Below, in pieces: positions 63,956-64,000 of a stretch of 64,000 nucleotides of DNA (positions are counted from its first letter, which is position 1; every line of letters begins with the position of its first letter). The DNA lies in NCBI RefSeq assembly GCF_023101765.2, contig NC_064236.1:930001-994000 (forward strand), written 5' to 3'. Under the pieces are notes generated by a model. The model had not been told where the DNA came from. It saw only the letters and a program-made list of their open reading frames with translations, and searched no databases. Origin of the DNA: Spodoptera frugiperda (lineage: Eukaryota; Arthropoda; Insecta; Lepidoptera; Noctuidae). A program made the position numbers and the translations under genes.

Positions 63956-64000
63956 ATTGTCCTGTAATTTAAGTACTTATAGAAATAAAGACGATTTATC

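Overview
The window looks like lepidopteran (moth) nuclear DNA. It is AT-rich, has small exons separated by introns with GT/AG borders, and carries two copies of a tRNA-derived SINE of the kind common in noctuid moths, plus several other dispersed repeats. No prokaryotic or organellar features were seen.

The only host gene I can support lies on the minus strand between about 22.6 kb and 2.0 kb and continues past the left edge. It starts with a signal-peptide exon (22541-22619), followed by a first intron of about 12.8 kb. Fifteen small exons between 9696 and 2009 then encode 16 consecutive LDL-receptor class A (LDLa) modules. All coding junctions are phase 1 except one phase 2 junction inside module 12, and the spliced frame stays open for 729 codons. 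A long LDLa run directly after a signal peptide, with no EGF or YWTD module between, and a Thr/Pro-rich linker near its end fit the N-terminal part of insect perlecan (Drosophila trol), a secreted basement-membrane heparan sulfate proteoglycan. The Ig, laminin and LamG exons that would prove this lie outside the window. Modules 5 and 9 have each lost both cysteines of the first disulfide (I-III).

The rest of the window is non-coding or repeat-derived. Two 5'-truncated non-LTR retrotransposon 3' ends encode an intact PD-(D/E)XK (restriction-like) endonuclease domain: 918-1556 (+), antisense within an intron of the LDLa gene, and 58308-58811 (-). Other repeats are SINE copies at about 20.8 and 44.8 kb, a tRNA-like SINE head at the right edge, a composite of (TATG)n, a 143-bp minisatellite and a 116/119-bp foldback at 52.57-53.35 kb, and strong hairpins at 7.5, 50.4 and 53.7 kb. 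From 22.7 to 64 kb I find no convincing protein-coding exon. That part is either 5' flank or a large 5' UTR intron of the LDLa gene.

No obviously new multi-gene system is present. The most unusual signals are the paired cysteine losses in the LDLa array, the GC-rich hairpin directly behind an LDLa exon, and the foldback composite.
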